DNA of 18,159 bases from an uncultured Blautia sp. (GTDB taxonomy: Bacteria; Bacillota; Clostridia; Lachnospirales; Lachnospiraceae), in NCBI GenBank assembly GCA_938028845.1, contig CALIZJ010000058.1:1-18159 (forward strand), given 5' to 3'. Under the pieces are notes generated by a model. That model was given only the letters and a program-made list of their open reading frames with translations. It had not been told where the DNA came from and did no database searches. Positions 15,995 through 18,159 of the stretch are shown in pieces. Position numbers and translations under genes: made by a program. How positions within the stretch are numbered: the first letter of the stretch is position 1; each line of letters begins with the position of its first letter.

Positions 15995-16690
15995 ATGCAG
16001 AATCTGGAAAATCAGTTTCTTCTTTTACAGCTGAACGACTCCCTTTTTCCCATAGGAGGCTATTCTCACTCCTACGGCCTGGAAACTTACATTCAAAAGG
16101 GGCTGGTCCATGACTATGACACAGCCAGGGAATACCTGCATAACCGGCTGCGCTATAATTTTCTATACACAGACCTCATGGCAGGCCGCCTCTCCTACGA
16201 GGCGGCTTCCAGCCAGGATCTGTCTTCCCTTGACGCTTTAGAAGAGATCCTGGAGGCTTCCAGGATCCCTAAAGAAATCCGGGAAGCGTCGAAAAAGCTG
16301 GGAAGCCGTTTTATAAAAACTCTGCTTCACATGCATGCCCCTTATCTGGATGGTTTTTTCTCCTCCTATATAAAATTACGCCAGGGAAAAACCTCCAGCC
16401 ATCCCTGCGCCTACGGCGTCTTTTGCGCCTGTGCCGGGATCCCTCTTATGGATACATTAAGCGCTTTTCTTTATTCCCAAGCTTCCGCCTCCGTCACCAA
16501 CTGCGTAAAGACCATTCCTTTAAGCCAGTCGGACGGACAGAGGCTGCTTAGGGACATGTATCCTCTTTTCCAGGAAATCTTAAAAGAGACCATCAGCTGC
16601 TCAAAGGAAATGTTCTGTGTGTCCGCCCCAGCCTTTGACCTGCGCTGTATGGAACACGAATACTTATATTCAAGGCTTTATATGTCTTAA
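15995..16690 (+). CDS. ureF: Urease accessory protein UreF
   Basis: UreF joins UreD/H and UreG in the complex that activates apo-urease and is proposed to control the GTPase activity of UreG. The 231-residue all-helical protein begins MQNLENQFLLLQLNDSLFPI and has the family signatures GGYSHSYGLET (21-31), SSHPCAYGVFCACAGIPL and TNCVKTIPLSQSDGQRLL. It ends in the typical C-terminal EHEYLYSRLYMS. An in-frame TTG at 15908 would overlap ureE by 68 bases. The ATG at 15995, with AAGGAG 11 bases upstream and 19 bases after the ureE stop, fits family starts and is chosen. Confidence 0.95.
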   Translation: MQNLENQFLLLQLNDSLFPIGGYSHSYGLETYIQKGLVHDYDTAREYLHNRLRYNFLYTDLMAGRLSYEAASSQDLSSLDALEEILEASRIPKEIREASKKLGSRFIKTLLHMHAPYLDGFFSSYIKLRQGKTSSHPCAYGVFCACAGIPLMDTLSAFLYSQASASVTNCVKTIPLSQSDGQRLLRDMYPLFQEILKETISCSKEMFCVSAPAFDLRCMEHEYLYSRLYMS

Positions 16691-16716
16691 TACATTATGT
16701 AAGGAGTAATACGATC

Positions 16717-17325
16717 ATGTCATATGTAAAAATCGGAGTGGCCGGACCGGTAGGTTCCGGAAAGACCGCTTTAATCGAAGCCCTGACCCGGTGCATGGCG
16801 AAGGATTACAGCATCGGCGTCATCACCAATGATATCTATACGAAAGAAGACGCGGAATTCCTTGCCAAAAACAGCGTTATGCCAAGAGAACGCATTATCG
16901 GGGTGGAGACCGGAGGATGCCCCCATACAGCCATCCGGGAGGATGCTTCCATGAACCTGGAGGCGGTAGACGAAATGCTGGAAAAATTCCCGGATATCCA
17001 GCTTCTCTTTATCGAAAGCGGCGGGGATAATCTTTCCGCCACCTTCTCGCCGGAACTGGTGGATGCCACTATCTTTGTCATCGATGTCTCTGAGGGTGAT
17101 AAAATCCCAAGAAAAGGCGGCCCCGGCATTACCCGCTCCGACCTTCTGGTCATCAATAAGATCGACCTGGCTCCCTACGTAGGGGCAAGCCTAGCCGTCA
17201 TGGAACGGGATTCTAAAAAAATGCGGGGAGAACGCCCCTTTATTTTTACGAATATCCGCGGGAATGAAAATGTGGACCAGGTAGTCCAGTGGATCAAAAA
17301 GAATGTGCTTCTGGAAGGAATGTAA
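16717..17325 (+). CDS. ureG: Urease accessory GTPase UreG
   Basis: SIMIBI-class GTPase that couples GTP hydrolysis to nickel delivery into urease. Of 202 residues, the visible motifs are P-loop GPVGSGKT (10-17), the nickel-binding CPH (68-70) within ETGGCPHTAIREDASMN, ESGGDNLSATFSPELVD (100-116) and the base-recognition NKID (147-150). All are intact. AAGGAG lies about ten bases before the ATG, and the gene begins 26 bases after ureF. Confidence 0.98.
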   Translation: MSYVKIGVAGPVGSGKTALIEALTRCMAKDYSIGVITNDIYTKEDAEFLAKNSVMPRERIIGVETGGCPHTAIREDASMNLEAVDEMLEKFPDIQLLFIESGGDNLSATFSPELVDATIFVIDVSEGDKIPRKGGPGITRSDLLVINKIDLAPYVGASLAVMERDSKKMRGERPFIFTNIRGNENVDQVVQWIKKNVLLEGM

Positions 17326-17329
17326 AATT

Positions 17330-18121
17330 ATGAGCAAAAACCAGTTTGGCAAAGTCTCCACCCTGTCCCTGGATGTGGATTTTAAAGAGGAAAAAACTTA
17401 TCTTCGGGACGTCTCTTTTACTGCGCCCTACAAGATCATGCAGCCTTTTCCTATGGAAAAGGGCGGCATCCAGGTAATGCTCCTTTCCGCCTCCGCCGGA
17501 ATCATGGAGGGGGACTGCCAGGATTTTTCTTTTCATATACGCTCCGGAGCCAGGATGGAATTCTTTTCACAATCCTACGATAAGATTCACCAGATGCGCG
17601 AAGGCTGCGCGGTGCGAAAGACTGTCGTTCATTTAGAGCCGGGGACTTTTTTTCGTTACTGCCCCCAGCCCACCATTCCCTTTAAGGATTCTGCTTTTGA
17701 AAGCCGTATGGAAATTTCTCTCTCAGACGAGACTTCCCGCTTCCAGATGGGTGAAATCCTGTCCTGCGGCCGGTATGCCAGAGGAGAACGCTTTGCCTAC
17801 CGTTTCTATCATAATCTTGTGGAAATCCGCAGGAAAGGGCGTCTGATCTATCGTGACAACAGCCGCTATGATCCCGATCTCTTTCCTATGGAGGGAATGG
17901 GAATGTACGAAGATTACACCCATCTGTCCAATCTTTTTTTCACCCGTCCCTCATCTCCCGATTTTCCCGGACAGGTCCAGGAACTCCTTGAAAAAGGAGA
18001 AGATTGGGAAGGAGCCGTCACAGAGCTCTCAGAAGGGGATTTCGCTGTGCGCATCTTCGGCCGGCGTGCCCAGGTTCTGGAGGAACTCAACCAGAAACTT
18101 TTCAAACTCAGCCAGGAATGA
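17330..18121 (+). CDS. ureD: Urease accessory protein UreD/UreH
   Basis: Scaffold protein that binds urease and recruits UreF and UreG for nickel insertion. The 263 residues show the UreD/H pattern: SASAGIMEGDCQDF, SQSYDKIHQMREG, YCPQPTIPFKDSAF, EILSCGRYARGERF and a C-terminal MYEDYTHLSNLFF. The SQSYDKIH, PTIPF and YTHLSNL segments look closer to Helicobacter UreH than to proteobacterial UreD (comparison from memory). The ATG at 17330 is preferred over an in-frame GTG at 17303 inside ureG; GGAAGGA lies about ten bases upstream of the ATG. Only four bases separate it from the ureG stop, so the two are probably translationally coupled. It is the last urease gene in the window. Confidence 0.93.
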   Translation: MSKNQFGKVSTLSLDVDFKEEKTYLRDVSFTAPYKIMQPFPMEKGGIQVMLLSASAGIMEGDCQDFSFHIRSGARMEFFSQSYDKIHQMREGCAVRKTVVHLEPGTFFRYCPQPTIPFKDSAFESRMEISLSDETSRFQMGEILSCGRYARGERFAYRFYHNLVEIRRKGRLIYRDNSRYDPDLFPMEGMGMYEDYTHLSNLFFTRPSSPDFPGQVQELLEKGEDWEGAVTELSEGDFAVRIFGRRAQVLEELNQKLFKLSQE

Positions 18122-18124
18122 GTC

Positions 18125-18145
18125 TTTTTCCCAAAGAGGGAAAAA
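18125..18145 (+). terminator. Possible terminator after the urease operon
   Basis: TTTTTCCC (18125-18132) and GGGAAAAA (18138-18145) form an eight-pair stem with a five-base loop three bases after the ureD stop. No T-run follows on the plus strand within the window, so it is an atypical terminator or a 3'-end protecting hairpin. Confidence 0.4.
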
Positions 18146-18159
18146 ACACCCATTGCATT

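Overview
The window looks like a chromosomal segment of a low-to-mid GC Firmicute, most likely a Lachnospiraceae-type gut anaerobe. The evidence is the AGGAGG-type ribosome binding sites, the TTGACA/TATAAT promoters, the single-chain glycyl-tRNA synthetase, the era-recO-glyQS order, an Eta/PreP-like M16C peptidase, and the style of the hypothetical proteins (a DUF5662-like protein and an acidic Thr/Asp repeat secreted protein). I see no mobile elements, CRISPR arrays, rRNA or tRNA. The species is not identified.

Left part (1 to about 2400), minus strand. A secreted, extremely acidic repeat protein runs off the left edge. Upstream of it lies glyQS with its own promoter and a strong terminator, so the two are separate transcription units.

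Middle part (2442 to 11264), minus strand. Seven genes lie 3 to 47 bases apart and could form one transcript. In transcription order they are a GH13 glycogen-debranching-like protein that has lost catalytic residues, a DUF5662-like protein, UDP-galactopyranose mutase (glf), an unrecognised 200-residue protein, an M16C zinc peptidase, the GTPase Era, and RecO. Exonuclease III (xth) lies just upstream on the same strand with its own probable promoter.

Right part (12299 to 18159), plus strand. A complete urease operon is transcribed divergently from xth, in the order ureA-ureB-ureC-ureI-ureE-ureF-ureG-ureD(H). UreA, UreB and UreC form the nickel enzyme that hydrolyses urea to ammonia and carbamate. 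UreI is a urea channel. UreE delivers nickel, and UreF, UreG and UreD/H form the GTP-dependent maturation complex. All catalytic and metal ligands of UreC are present. The order from ureC onward, and the UreH-like last protein, recall Helicobacter pylori, but UreA and UreB are unfused. The operon starts at a near-consensus promoter followed by a leader of about 130 bases. That leader contains an intrinsic terminator and a hairpin that can cover the ureA ribosome binding site, so it is a candidate attenuator or riboswitch.

The most interesting signals are this urease leader, the apparently inactive GH13 protein, the acidic repeat protein, and the Helicobacter-like layout of the operon.
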